This document shows, piece after piece, positions 15,001-20,790 of a stretch of 64,000 nt of DNA. The stretch lies in NCBI RefSeq assembly GCF_030269305.1, contig NZ_BSTC01000009.1, positions 248,001 to 312,000 of the forward strand, given 5' to 3'. This stretch comes from Kineosporia sp. NBRC 101731. GTDB taxonomy: Bacteria; Actinomycetota; Actinomycetes; Actinomycetales; Kineosporiaceae. The translations under genes were made by a program, and so were the position numbers. Positions within the stretch are counted from its first letter, which is position 1. Each line of letters starts with the position of its first letter. Under the pieces are notes generated by a model that saw only the letters and a list, made by a program, of their open reading frames with translations, was not told the origin of the DNA and did not search any database.

Positions 15001-18000
15001 ATCGGCACGCCGATCTGGTTCACCCGCGACCAGATCATGGCCGACACCGATCTGAACTCGCTGTACTTCGTCTCCACCCAGCTGGCCGACCCGGCGGCCG
15101 GATGGGTCCGGGCGCAACCCGGTATCGATCCGGATACGCCGGCCGGCACCGGATCCAGCCGGTACCTGAGTTACCCGATCACCGATCCTGAGCGACGTCT
15201 GGGTGCTCTGCCGTCCGCGGTCGACCATCTGGAGTCGGCGCTGCGGATCCGCGAGCCGCGCAGTGCTCTGCTCCGTACGATGAGGGTCTTCCGGATTGCT
15301 GCCGGCTGGCTGGTCAGCGAGCGGCCACGCCTGAACCGCAGTGCCTCTCTGATCGCCCCGGAGCACGAACAGCTGGTCGTGCTCTACGACATCGACGACG
15401 ACGATCTGGCCGCGGTGGCCCAGACGGCGATGCGAGAGCGGTGGGAGACGCTGTTCACCGGGCGTCCGTCCCGTACCCGCGACCGGGACGGCGAGGCACT
15501 ACCGGGAGCCGTCCTGCCCGTCGACCACCGACGGCTTCGGACGGCTGGATCCGATCCGGTATTCACCTATGAACCGTCGTCGTTCGTGGTGGACATGACC
15601 CGGCCCCGATGGCGCACCGCGGCCCCGTTCATCCGCACGCCGCTGTCACCGGAAGTGCTGGTGCCGATCGAGCTGGCCCGGGCCCGGACACCCGCCCGGC
15701 AGTTTGCCGCCGGCACGTACGACCCTCGTCAGGGGCGCCGCAGCGATGCTGTCGCGGCTGACACAGCAGCGATTCTGGACGGTCGGTCGGTACATCAGCT
15801 GACCCGGGCCCAACGAGACCTGGCCCGGCAGATGCTGGGTCTGATCGAGCAGATGGCGCGACCGATCGCGGGCCGGGCCCTCTCCGACGCCGACGTGCTG
15901 GCCTCGCTGCAGGTCGCGCTGGGACCGGTCGGCCTGGCCCGGATCATCGATCAACTGATCGCGGACAGCGGTCAGTTTCCGGAGCATGCTCTCGCCGGGC
16001 TCTCGCTGACGGAAGCCGGGTACGAGGAGCCGTCGGACGGGGCCGCGATCAGCACGGTCTCGCCGAGCGGGGCCCGGGTCTGGGCCGACCGGCTGGCCGC
16101 CCTGGTGACACGGGATCGTCGCCTGCACAACGGGCCGATCGATCCGCTGGCCCCCATGCCCTTCGAGTTCCGGACGTTCGCTCTGGACACCGGTACATCG
16201 GTGGTCGAGCTGAACCAGCAGGTGTACTTCGATCTCGACGACGGGGCGGACCACGAGGCGCTGAACTCGACGCTCGATGCTGTCGGCCGACGCTGGGACG
16301 ACGCCCTGAACGACGCTCCGCCTCTTGAGGTGGAGGGCCACCGATACCACCTGCGCTACCGCTGGGAACGCGTGGACGAACCGTTCGGGGCCCACCACAT
16401 CATGAGGGTGCGGGGAGCCGGTGACCCGATTGACCGGGAGCACACGTTCGTCATCAACGACTCCACCGAGGCGGGCGTGCTCCTGCACGAGATCGCCCAC
16501 GGATTCGCTCTGGAGGACCGCTACGAGGAGGGCTCCTCGGCGGTGCTGCGAGGAACGGTCCGGTACACCCCACGTCGGCAACGCCCGAGCACGTTCCTCG
16601 ACCTGGCGCCGAGCCTGATGGGCGGGCAACAAGGGGAACATGAGCTGGGAGACCGCATCACGATGCGCGATCAGCTGAGGAACCTGCTGATGGTGCTCGG
16701 GAAGGTCCCCTCCGACAGCGGCTGGCTGCAGGAAGTGATGGACAGCCGGGCCGAGGTGGTGAACCGCCTGAGAGATACGGATCTGCCGGACGAGGATCGC
16801 GCACAGGAGTGGCAACGTCACCACACGGTGCTGGAGAGGGTACGCACGGAACAGGTGGCGATCCGCGACCAGGCGCGGCAGGACCTGCGCTGGGAAGTGG
16901 TCACCGGTGCGCAGGACCGGCTCGCCTGGCTGGCCGCCCGGCAGAGCGACGTCGCCCGGCACCGGGACGCGTTCGGGAGGCTCCTCGTGCGTGATTCCGG
17001 ACGATCCGGTCACCGGGTGGCCGAATGGGTCGACGCGGCGTTCGGCCGGCAGCCCGACATCCAGCCGACCGGTTCCGTGACCGACCGGGTCGGTCGAGAA
17101 CTCGGTCGGGAACTGGGGAGCACCGACCTGACGGCGGACGAGCCCCTGGTCCTGATGATGTCGGGGTTCTCGGAACAACTGGCCCGGCAGACAACCACCA
17201 GCCACGGGGCTGCGTTCTTCTTCACCCCGGATCGGGTGAGGTTCTCCGGAGCTGACCACGGGGAGATCTACTACGCGGTGCCGGCCACGGCCCACTGGCC
17301 GGCCCTGGGCTGGCGCAGCATCGCCCCGGACCGCTACGACGGTGCTGTTCAGGGCCGCGAGCATCAGCTCTCCTGGCCGGCCCCGCCCTGGGACCAGCAG
17401 TTGGCCGACGTGTCTGGCGTACCGGTGGGGGAGTTCCGTCGTCGCCCGCTGGGAGGCGTACAGAATCAGCCGGCCGTGGTGACGTACGAGTACCGGGTGG
17501 CGTCCGGGCTCGTGGTGTCGGACCAGGCGCGGGTCACGACCACTCTTGAACAGGCCCCTGGATCGGTCCCGCTCATCCACACCGATATCGCCGCTCCGGA
17601 CTGGGCGGCGCTCGCCGCGGACAGCCTCGTCGATCGACTCGGCGCTGCCGGTCTGGCGACCGAGCGCGGCCAGGACCCGCACGAGGTGGCTGGACCGCGT
17701 CCGCCCGAACTGGCCTGGGCCGGGGCGGACGGAGAATTCGTCATCGCCGACGCCGGGGACCCAGGGGTGGCCGAGCGCCTCGTGGCCTTCTTCACCCTGC
17801 ACGGGGAACGGCTGAACCAGGCGGTGCTGCGGGTGTCTCACGTCTCGTCCGAGCTCGCCGCCCAACTGGTGGAAGCCTCGCGGGTGCCGTTCTGGTTCAC
17901 CCCGGACCAGATTCATCAGGCCGATGACGGCGCCTGGCTCGTGGTCGATTCCGTGCCGGCCGGCGGCTGGCGCCGGATCGAGCCGGATCTGGCCGGGCCG

Positions 18001-18963
18001 GGTGCACCGGTGGCCGGCCTGCCGTTGAGTCAGTGGTCCGCACCGACCACCCGGCCGGTGACCACCGGGCCGTTCGACGGCCTGACCCTGGAACCGGGCG
18101 TGGGCTGGGACCTGGCTCATGTGCGGTTGCGCTCGTGGAACGTGATTCCGGTGCGGTGGTCAGGCCGGACCACGCGTTGGGTGGCCTGGGTCAACGGTTA
18201 CGGTCAGGTGATGGTTCTGGACGGCACCCAGCCCGGCGTCATGACGGAGCTGTTCGGCGCTCTCACCCAGATCGGCCCGGAGGCGAACGGTTCGCTGCTG
18301 CTGATCTCCCGGGTCGAAGAGACGGTGGCGGTCGGTATGGCCACGATGTACGGACTCTCGTTCCAGTTCACCAGTGATGAGATCAGAGTCGTGCAGGAGG
18401 ATCAGCACCCGACCCGTTTCTTCGTCCGGCCGCAGTGGGGTCTGGACGCTCCGGCACCCTCCGGGGGCTGGTTGCGCACCGTGGTGGTCGACGAGGAAAC
18501 GGTGACCGTCGAACCGGTGAGTGCTCTCTCTCACCCCTCTCCGGGCCGGCTGGACGAGATCCTCGCCGGCGGGGCGTTCCACCAGGGGTTCCCCACGCGG
18601 TGGCAGGACAACGGGACCGGCCCGACGTTCTACCTCACTCTCACCCCCGCCGGACTGTTCGTGACCGACAGGATCGAGCCCGACCCGACCGTCATGGCGG
18701 ACGAGCCGGGTGACCGGATCCGGGTGGTGACCAGGTTCCAGGATCTTTCGGTGGGCCCCGCGATGCTGCCGCGCATCCTGCGTGACCTGGGGATGGAGCC
18801 CGACAGCCTGATCTTTGAGACGCTGGACGACGACCGTGCCGCGCTCTCCGACGACTCGTCAGATCAGGACGACGCAGACTCGATGTCGGACGACGACTCG
18901 TCTGATCAGAGTGATGACAGTTCGGAGGTCGAGATCTCCGATGTGGAGGAGAGGGTCTGGTGA
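1..18963 (+). CDS. Giant cysteine-free multidomain protein, 5' end outside window
   Basis: The frame is open from base 1 to the TGA at 18961, so at least 6,320 residues are present and the true start lies upstream. I found no Cys and only about 40 Lys. Order seen: Ser/Thr-rich beta-like modules (about 61-4500); first FTxD repeat (4939-5130); metzincin-like motif HEIFHGFGAPD with a TLMG Met-turn (6499-6747); acidic linker (about 7190-7310); more Ser/Thr modules (7320-12470); QET repeats and a Pro/Ser linker (12556-12830); a segment with EAQIHGP (13324-13671); acidic linker (13930-14040); two FTxD repeats; second metzincin-like motif (16486-16620); three more FTxD repeats; Asp/Ser tail (18820-18960). 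The function is unknown. The layout resembles the giant polymorphic-toxin or 'lonely Cys' type proteins of actinomycetes, and a surface or secreted role is inference. No co-directional partner gene follows closely. Confidence 0.9.
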   Translation, partial: SIATAAHGRHRLFQGSAQRPLTSALQSVATEAGGIGGLGLLRRALALDLVRTAHLARNTAIEALAHRFSEPVLLPELSRMLGTTVDLPPTVLPDGRRLLQRMGAQVLTAQRTGRATDVPVRLDAGTWNAFSQGQGRSGSVSFSAGAWINPDASSTLMPYFVAGGSFTSGTSTGVVGSSAGGAGYRTTFSGTSVSYQLRLDAEVSNQIVSPMQQEDRRPGPAPQPVRQELTVTLWVPEAFVEDFERVLDALGVPAEPTDTTEPTDTVPVEQPSQAPEEVAPVLLRDPPPELSRATGPSGFTGRLGLTGVQDLAQQFMADLRELEHHRGEPMPEAADRTPVRVDRWTVLERRTLSEWLSARFGAPDLRFHQDTIFSTGGLTVTYERQLSSGDVEYITFRLEGRRASSSPDRVTRVDDVSILVKPSGYSEQDRSASSSRGFRGTLGARGYLDIPLSSELTLSLRMAAGVSGNLSSSGGTGVYQNGYVAKGLSSSGPAWAFRYPVTLTTQVSVERVRGQRVLPLLLGGIEALGRALTGRRQRVWSLAGREGTVPATASWLVPENRTGTPPVRPPVNPPDQLPTGRQEDQVDATDADSVPGGTSSVELDRPVRGGGLRIGGRQFGGEWLAQQLHTGDDQTRDVITSRDRVVSVAGIADLRLALATTLMRVGLTSEAAHRWARTVVTPEQLNGVFALEKDGLAGQIRQSRRLGLREVEFAVVPTVGEVQDDGTEADFMTDLASEYSALTSTSDSWSRGWSVDANVRVALNRARRTDGFGNTVGEGGYLQLGPGYSRNTTTSTSSTLDRFSGGSVSVPMRYTGHTAPVDWQIVAVSRMSTAKNSFRHSHQSHRRRVRVTRGVTFFSPVPGRSPVAGPIVDSTVGSVLLAADERQSALDRRVPEYPVLPLTSVTTSLLPVPGESSLTLNNPVLAEVTRLLREHAPWSLGRSAAFGLSGTTVTAGLGRMLTPGVLLSNLPLLRAGGMEFILAGDALLGDRVLHLRLRAVRDPEARGYQQTHAHPGATVSSYNRGSVRQGTGEARSRSLTLGFSTAQTFDGPALPTLSRVQLVTDLSTTRVRSEQTSRSTGVYRYDGFGVTGDTSFLVGDLEIQIELVVAWRPSPALNALTLTAAHTLARRGQRMTGDQPSAVATRIPPAKVRIRETVAVPTAQLRPSPPTTDRTAVVTPVTDSLPDEILFTAQQIQNQDVVLRLDPEKLGLLLDSWHRSIASHGGDHAALQAWGNAGRDVLHMLTDPGVLENHLLQNGTGGQASNVFLQQEIRADRQLTGRLAVSFGLTAPTTAGTFADAFLLGAADTMRMREHMGNSGEGNGQSGSTGFGVWGNFNDLAHMPPEGSDEHRVQVLAPPGATLSSDRSVRAGSDLRTSSGVVSSTFSTFWYGPVFFDAQVTFTFVATRQGTAFGTTDVPLVRSFRVRNLLQALYSPQMVLERAELGQRLPVRVRSGWLLPGHDRSPSRLSRAQQTSALDDPRMTMVQLDLTPTAETVETADVGDQMITAYDEQLTPAQFVARYLAPIVDHDDRTEVMVLMPSSDHLTGLTLRALAGSAGLREGLTLVAPVGPGVWEAIRSGGDGGRRFYGTWPRVAEQLPALLQEPDSLESLYQGVLGEHVVPTENLRPDPVDGEVPRRSLLKVMTGPDGEVMTGDATDPRVRQTLVEEFSRRGAELEGVRVAVSHVSDELALELVAASGASFFYTPDAVLRSADGSFYVSTVVPGPQVQGQPRPDARSGAGSQSLRGWMTAAPVTQLDPQTQQPVESLPDGSGLLIHEGVLSQPVAPWEEHLAGSPYFRDGTSTRWHQIDGSTGTARWTYVFRVASGVFVTDRPELDRQVLAEPPQDQLVVHTRFTDPGRALSEVEVTTRHLQLSTVEVVHRDVPGDRATAYFVERHGLEVAGEWEFARIPAPETTAVSPDVVDLLERLRQEVEPVQFRFVERTRWDAPSQPDAPARLRRILDTEGELTARDLDFARRIRALLTAARPAVRVVGSQLPPVPADEKLLTELRKAVDQAGPDLEGILNRWSEASAMQSGPMQPRTAMLFEAREYQLPAEDILMTDQAPGRTVTVLELTQIIRVVGREGVTGQQIQEMTEQVQQEWDRAVNNTPVVSYAGELVQVRYRWEVAESHGLAHRTLEVYPPGAVRRADVSRVGLDSGPGVVIHEIFHGFGAPDRYLDRRPVVPEDPAALTGENPARSWNERTRRLDVFRRADIQEHRREAGPAGFIRTTTTRIPLARDVAPTLMGRVPARPRITMRDVFTSIALVREAGAEHDVEPVRQLWSDYRRLRTDAQDAATVGGSTPEQISEVLSGLTQSWVQRAERTMRSLEREHSAIERSLTVTDRDGADLTHPRAVELSGLMRWIDRQTTRARSRPQAFWLAGAGQAEGLDEGAHEDDLDRPDQDTETPAQAPDPDDIDGTDDTESAAQPRHRPGEPWITSSVATFGNGSWSPTRSLVHITPVPDTVVTQLQEAVIDRIVGPGGQDVVLRREVQSVLTARLLSTAWEALLSTSGYALPVMHEGRRYPVALRLSLSQPRVEVVNPDEAQPTPMVAVQRWTFSQPENGSTERTSNVRSGSGRVPFTFGIGWGSLQTMTVSPQLSATVNQVSTQVDTGMSVQAYSIERSRERSWRYSFTMQWQMQRLDRGLADLVSEQPQPAGLWRTVNSTTDDRLAVWFPHHLATHEPGQTRKEELPRLATLKLAPVIEAENFPNAQALLRDVITAFEFGPGDLSDIAWEGLRTFLDEGTLRSNLPLMLWGNTVASPLLTDRSGTVTGYLRMRASFAEELEPGGVAIGNGVLESYVVRSMRVQQVTTTQNAQGIGVNLSLGFGKPDKDPSWQMSFGAGTAQRRTHNLSSGGSARVVRSLRVANRIPRASAQLRLEVQLVRPEGIPQNPPADSSLATSTYPVVLLVAGKEHLEEGPSEATGNEATEAADPGRFLPPEILHMRSLGMSTTPLEVEGVQGLFDRAQDLLRDKGFLPVQEPGLFTVMGNSVTDQHTVRNLIGPDALAAARLQNQRTFDQARSRAALRTALDDAVSGGHLMVFQMPGPTHVRRMTLDLRIRRRYDDPAAPHRGTSMTYLLPKTQTLNFVGSSVAGEETFSQVPRNVNSSFGVTSGSNVTVQALEYSYGRSESRASGLGNGHEYYLLSPTSQGSAVFTVPVTYGMSVAETFGSTIELPPVDGDITLAVPEFRLLAAPSGSTGMDDPRPRTVTDHDDTELKALSGQEQDAGPAPVPGETDSVVVDVPVMDDPDSPALMTLQRLVLPETAIVDRIEGAGLIQKLVLDVLSTNAAAQQSVPDRDGGDAEAMDRQDSPVPYVRMEQAPENSAVIWARARARDVSEVGRWLRDGAIGTDMTSPESFGHEVLRTALSTEMLHGNLFRILRGRYVVEGVATAGWLGGTDVQIEIQAYLSDVEVMERPPLMDGERWLQSTVSSTRSTSTGHDVRTGVSVKGDLSVTHDDERKKVLSSVGMSGRYLAGRGGQHSESSSDTSSVMRVTSEDDVQTHRFRAQVTYVVTVRSGINNAAFSQLPQQLVRHQQVTQLALDLPNGIEFYLVDNDLHHYPELSVLTRPTVPPADEADEVERTGINRPRLPAWYVSSGGELGYGTVTEVHQAGGRSAFENEILGRVESVAPGSTKPGSATYVPGLATRINEHASSLGLRTQVNLGPSGVLRFHFVYRGWKGPQLVEIALRAHPRSPGTLSGISGHRVKVGGLDNVNSHISGKGSRLGAPGVTRTSDTSSRSHELSLGLTRGYPQEDVTWPGAITATSRSDITQARTSSREQRTWQRNLHDTSEFLVPYDFEVTVESRLMTEMLIPLLVQWVATAVVRSGPELAAAVGLAVINLVRVLQLGAQAEQQGPAEGRADLRDSGSGVVQAQVAIRFHTKETEPGTDPLAEHGIRPAVLENDPRIAASVRPDEVSIDIEDEVDEGDGNGEAVSRSLVQEAINRGEWTPRRPVQVYRLDGIEQLQEALVEVGAGGLNPSLPPTSTSSEGMFVRLNQFIDAGALELGSGGDAFLSGGNASGITISLTIHGAEVDRRSKNIGIDHIEVNNDGSFEQTVSQNGVNLGFAPTVGLGDSTKLGLSTPVTGAVTSRGNRSVLNSQRREILRFGTSTETNAAATFGYLVRAVAVLEIRGAGRQRWVVSPILLRSTEKPPVETVSSTQGQEPGDTEVGPASMAQETQETQETQETQEAQEVSEVEAPSTIPETFEVSDVSEDSDLVEPSDAGFSPSPASPASSGSSPGPRERDPRDPRDWTRRKQPDRQWADPVLSEETAVFHRSWEALLPSQIWALESAGLRGAARHEQMRQQAIDRVAELNRAYGAGYPLARAAQIVAQAHHHLRTWPIGQVYPSSTEAPGALDTMDYFLKTLTREEYFPTSWQRRPADGDPAANRAQGVAEQGMGYGQAMVRRSPEQSEEDHHDSFLAKQPDQMPTYAVLLPRPAGRTSVVSGPGIVVTMDESVRERATFTPLPSRDSLDGYTDQERLYSLIALGPPDQVRYLLGEATDFRYDQKLHQEIDLADPSAPPAAFEAQIHGPLGWHQVSEIVIAWGPGDEGQTALSQEDAVKFQRDLRRFARSRSHAFTVEIVRVAPDGPSVPPLSPGRQHRHGLLSDAPADPSAPLDPHQGRPARNARSWSDSEEETKDAEIWSDEESEASEDSQETLTPEPDLEMTGEFSLSALPGPDGRTQQTLVWVDRQDRPIVVDARDPAVADRLTLFADQRRSVGESLDQVVILAAGVSPDLARRLAGTEGAQVWFTSGNITTFDATGAPAYLSAPWARTAPAPGWRSSDDTTPPGTRPERLFVLPEPAWATDVRDLVGSLAGRTPFLLLHQLDAAFAVAVHLHEVPSGIVLSDRPGAHRQYTDRAPGARPVVHLAFTAANLHLAARHRITSAFAQRGLTPEILSHRPGLETAGDDEHTVWPDLAPGPLIVATGTARAPVSNEFGEVPEDHRVHLADNLQKYRRSLHGSDLAGARLVMSRTPSSFAANLAAAIGTPIWFTRDQIMADTDLNSLYFVSTQLADPAAGWVRAQPGIDPDTPAGTGSSRYLSYPITDPERRLGALPSAVDHLESALRIREPRSALLRTMRVFRIAAGWLVSERPRLNRSASLIAPEHEQLVVLYDIDDDDLAAVAQTAMRERWETLFTGRPSRTRDRDGEALPGAVLPVDHRRLRTAGSDPVFTYEPSSFVVDMTRPRWRTAAPFIRTPLSPEVLVPIELARARTPARQFAAGTYDPRQGRRSDAVAADTAAILDGRSVHQLTRAQRDLARQMLGLIEQMARPIAGRALSDADVLASLQVALGPVGLARIIDQLIADSGQFPEHALAGLSLTEAGYEEPSDGAAISTVSPSGARVWADRLAALVTRDRRLHNGPIDPLAPMPFEFRTFALDTGTSVVELNQQVYFDLDDGADHEALNSTLDAVGRRWDDALNDAPPLEVEGHRYHLRYRWERVDEPFGAHHIMRVRGAGDPIDREHTFVINDSTEAGVLLHEIAHGFALEDRYEEGSSAVLRGTVRYTPRRQRPSTFLDLAPSLMGGQQGEHELGDRITMRDQLRNLLMVLGKVPSDSGWLQEVMDSRAEVVNRLRDTDLPDEDRAQEWQRHHTVLERVRTEQVAIRDQARQDLRWEVVTGAQDRLAWLAARQSDVARHRDAFGRLLVRDSGRSGHRVAEWVDAAFGRQPDIQPTGSVTDRVGRELGRELGSTDLTADEPLVLMMSGFSEQLARQTTTSHGAAFFFTPDRVRFSGADHGEIYYAVPATAHWPALGWRSIAPDRYDGAVQGREHQLSWPAPPWDQQLADVSGVPVGEFRRRPLGGVQNQPAVVTYEYRVASGLVVSDQARVTTTLEQAPGSVPLIHTDIAAPDWAALAADSLVDRLGAAGLATERGQDPHEVAGPRPPELAWAGADGEFVIADAGDPGVAERLVAFFTLHGERLNQAVLRVSHVSSELAAQLVEASRVPFWFTPDQIHQADDGAWLVVDSVPAGGWRRIEPDLAGPGAPVAGLPLSQWSAPTTRPVTTGPFDGLTLEPGVGWDLAHVRLRSWNVIPVRWSGRTTRWVAWVNGYGQVMVLDGTQPGVMTELFGALTQIGPEANGSLLLISRVEETVAVGMATMYGLSFQFTSDEIRVVQEDQHPTRFFVRPQWGLDAPAPSGGWLRTVVVDEETVTVEPVSALSHPSPGRLDEILAGGAFHQGFPTRWQDNGTGPTFYLTLTPAGLFVTDRIEPDPTVMADEPGDRIRVVTRFQDLSVGPAMLPRILRDLGMEPDSLIFETLDDDRAALSDDSSDQDDADSMSDDDSSDQSDDSSEVEISDVEERVW
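6499..6747 (+). other. Metzincin-like zinc-protease motif 1 within giant protein
   Basis: The segment reads HEIFHGFGAPD, which matches the metzincin signature HExxHxxGxxH/D with Asp as third ligand, as in snapalysin-type proteases. It is followed 81 residues later by TLMG at 6736-6747, a plausible Met-turn, and then by ITMRD. An upstream strand-rich region (VRYRWE near 6370) is shared with the second copy. A zinc-protease fold is therefore likely, with both His, the Glu and the Asp present; activity is inference. Confidence 0.65.
12556..12609 (+). repeat. Tandem 9-bp repeat (CAGGAAACC) encoding Gln-Glu-Thr
   Basis: Six head-to-tail 9-bp units, the first four identical and the last two diverged, encode a QET ladder. 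The unit keeps the frame, so gain or loss of copies only changes linker length. It sits at the junction between the Ser/Thr-rich modules and the C-terminal third of the giant protein. Confidence 0.9.
16486..16620 (+). other. Metzincin-like zinc-protease motif 2 within giant protein
   Basis: The segment reads HEIAHGFALED, then SLMG with its Met at 16618-16620, then ITMRD. It is clearly homologous to the copy at 6499: both share an LRYRWE/VRYRWE strand upstream, DRY after the third ligand, and the (S/T)LMG plus ITMRD tail. The signature Gly before the third ligand is Ala here, so this copy may be less active or inactive. The spacing to the Met-turn is shorter than in copy 1. Confidence 0.6.
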
Positions 18964-19066
18964 CGGTCGGTGGCCTCGTCCCGCGGTCGTGATCATGCTG
19001 ATGTTGACGCCGGCTTTACTCAAGCAAAAGGTTCAGCCGTCGCCCCGGCTCCGCTTTTCGGCTTTC

Positions 19067-19090
19067 GTCAGAAGTTTTCGGAAATCTGAC
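19067..19090. promoter_or_regulatory. Imperfect palindrome upstream of the PL1 gene
   Basis: GTCAGA at 19067-19072 and TCTGAC at 19085-19090 are perfect 6-bp inverted arms around an AT-richer core. The site lies about 100 bp before the pectate lyase start in the 226-bp gap after the giant gene. It could be an operator. No clear -10/-35 pair is visible. Confidence 0.25.
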
Positions 19091-19189
19091 TTAGCCGGGC
19101 AACTTTCGGGCCCGGCGGCCCGTCTGAGTCGTCGACAGGAACCCGCAGGCAGCGGGGGCCGGACGGCGACGAAGGGCTGGACCACAACG

Positions 19190-20776
19190 ATGAAGCGACG
19201 GGGCAAGCGCGTACTGGGTGTTGGCGGCGCGGCTGCTATTGCAGTGGCTGCGGGCGCGACCGTGGCGGTCGTCAACCTGCAGGGCGCCACCGCGGCGGAG
19301 CCCAGTGGCGCGACCGGCTTCGCGGCGCAGAACGGCGGCACCACCGGTGGAGCGGGCGGCACCACGGTAAAGGCCACCACGGGCACGCAGATTCACGAGG
19401 CTCTGTGTGGCCGCGCCAGCACCAGCACGCCGATCACCATTCAGGTGGCGGGCACGATCACCGTCGCCAACACGGCGAAGGTCTCGGGCAGTGGCTGCAG
19501 CACGGCGGCCGGTGTGATCGAGCTGAAAGAGATCAGCAACGTCACTCTCGTCGGTGTCGGCAGCAGCGCGGTGTTCGACCAGATCGGTATCCACATCCGT
19601 GGTTCCAAGAACATCATCCTGCAGAACCTGCACGTGAAGAACGTGAAGAAGTCCGGCTCCCCGACCTCCAACGGTGGTGACGCGGTCAGCATGGAGTCCA
19701 CCGTGTCCAACGTCTGGGCCGACCACCTCACCCTCGAGGCTTCCGGTGGTGAAGACGAGGGCTACGACGGCCTTTTCGACATGAAGGCCGGAACCAAGTA
19801 CGTGACGCTGTCTTACAGCATCCTGAAGAACTCCGGCCGGGGTGGCCTGGTGGGTTCGAGTGACACGGACACGGGCAACGGCCCGATCACGTATCACCAC
19901 AACTACTACCAGAACATCGATTCCCGCGCACCGCTGCTGCGCGCCGCCACCGCACACATCTACAACAACTACTACGAGGGCCTGGCGAAGTCGGGTATCA
20001 ACCCCCGTAACGGTGGCAAGGCGCTCGTCCAGAACAACTACTTCAAGGACTCGACGAACGTTCTGGGCACGTTCTACACCAACCTCGGGGGCACGTGGCA
20101 GGCCTCGGGCAACGTGCTCGACAACGTCAGCTGGACCGCGGCCGACAGCGAGAACAAGCCGGCCGGCGCCTCGATGGCGTCCACCGGCACCGTCACCGTG
20201 CCCTACACGGCGACCCTCGACGCCGGTTCCTGCGTTCCCGCGGTGGTCAAGGCCACCGCCGGTGCCGGCACCGGCCTGAAGGTCTCGGACGGCACCTGCA
20301 CGCCGACCAGCGTGCCCACCACCAGCGCCGCGGGCTCCACCACCCCGCCGGTCACCAGCACCACGCCCCCGGTGACCAGCACCACGCCGCCGGTCACCGC
20401 CACGACCGCCCCGACGGGCACCAACCTCTCGATCGGTGCGGGCGCCGACGGCAGCAGCAAGGCCTCGGGCTCGAGCTTCGGCAACGTCATCGACGGCAAG
20501 ACGAGCACCTACTGGTCGCCCAGCGGCAGCACCGGTGACGTCTCGGTGAAGTGGTCGAGCGCCAAGACCGTCGGCTCGATCGTGATCAAGGAAGCCTCGG
20601 GCAGCAAGATCACCTCGTGGAAGCTGATCGACGAGACCAGCGGCAAGACGATCTCCACGGGCACGGCCGCGGGCACCAAGGCCTTCACCCCGATCTCGAC
20701 CAAGAAGCTGACCTTCGAGATCGTCTCCTCCTCGAGCACCCCGAAGATCACGGAGTTCGAGACCTACGCCAAGTGA
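19190..20776 (+). CDS. Secreted pectate lyase, PL1 family, with C-terminal F5/8C-like domain
   Basis: A 528-residue secreted pectate lyase expected to cleave polygalacturonate by Ca-dependent beta-elimination outside the cell. Residues 1-35 form a signal peptide (KRRGKR, hydrophobic core, cut near ATA-A). The PL1 beta-helix follows, with VWADHLTLE, the GYDGLFDMK calcium/active region and the RAPLLR catalytic Arg motif. A Thr/Pro linker with repeated TTPPVTS leads to a roughly 120-residue C-terminal domain resembling an F5/8 type C (discoidin-like) carbohydrate-binding module (NVIDGKTSTYWSP, then VGSIVIKE). ATG 19190 was chosen because the signal peptide starts there; the frame is open further upstream but implausible. 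The catalytic half is closely similar to the protein at 27386-28567, so the two are paralogues. Confidence 0.92.
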   Translation: MKRRGKRVLGVGGAAAIAVAAGATVAVVNLQGATAAEPSGATGFAAQNGGTTGGAGGTTVKATTGTQIHEALCGRASTSTPITIQVAGTITVANTAKVSGSGCSTAAGVIELKEISNVTLVGVGSSAVFDQIGIHIRGSKNIILQNLHVKNVKKSGSPTSNGGDAVSMESTVSNVWADHLTLEASGGEDEGYDGLFDMKAGTKYVTLSYSILKNSGRGGLVGSSDTDTGNGPITYHHNYYQNIDSRAPLLRAATAHIYNNYYEGLAKSGINPRNGGKALVQNNYFKDSTNVLGTFYTNLGGTWQASGNVLDNVSWTAADSENKPAGASMASTGTVTVPYTATLDAGSCVPAVVKATAGAGTGLKVSDGTCTPTSVPTTSAAGSTTPPVTSTTPPVTSTTPPVTATTAPTGTNLSIGAGADGSSKASGSSFGNVIDGKTSTYWSPSGSTGDVSVKWSSAKTVGSIVIKEASGSKITSWKLIDETSGKTISTGTAAGTKAFTPISTKKLTFEIVSSSSTPKITEFETYAK

Positions 20777-20790
20777 TCTGAACTACTGAA

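Larger units (their letters stand above)
4939..18390 (+). repeat. Six dispersed FTxD repeats inside the giant gene
   Basis: Six protein-level copies of a 65-70 residue unit lie at 4939-5130, 14107-14310, 14848-15042, 17071-17240, 17722-17920 and 18193-18390. The shared pattern is an Asp-Pro region and an amphipathic stretch, then a strand ending in S-x-(V/F)-S, a helix of the ELAxxL type, and a strand ending in (W/F)(F/W)FTxDxI. Five later segments share a G-(hydrophobic)2-(V/S)-(S/T)-(D/E) core, for example VASGVFVTD near 5480 and VASGLVVSD near 17500. The unit recalls the 'SC-TG...LA..LGVPVYAPT' region of large actinobacterial toxin-like proteins, but every copy here lacks Cys. The family link is inference. 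Confidence 0.7.

Noticed and set aside
15646-18120. 824-codon minus-strand open frame opposite the giant gene
   Set aside because: Composition is His/Arg/Gln-rich without any domain, as expected for a shadow of GC-rich coding DNA; the plus-strand frame carries clear motifs.
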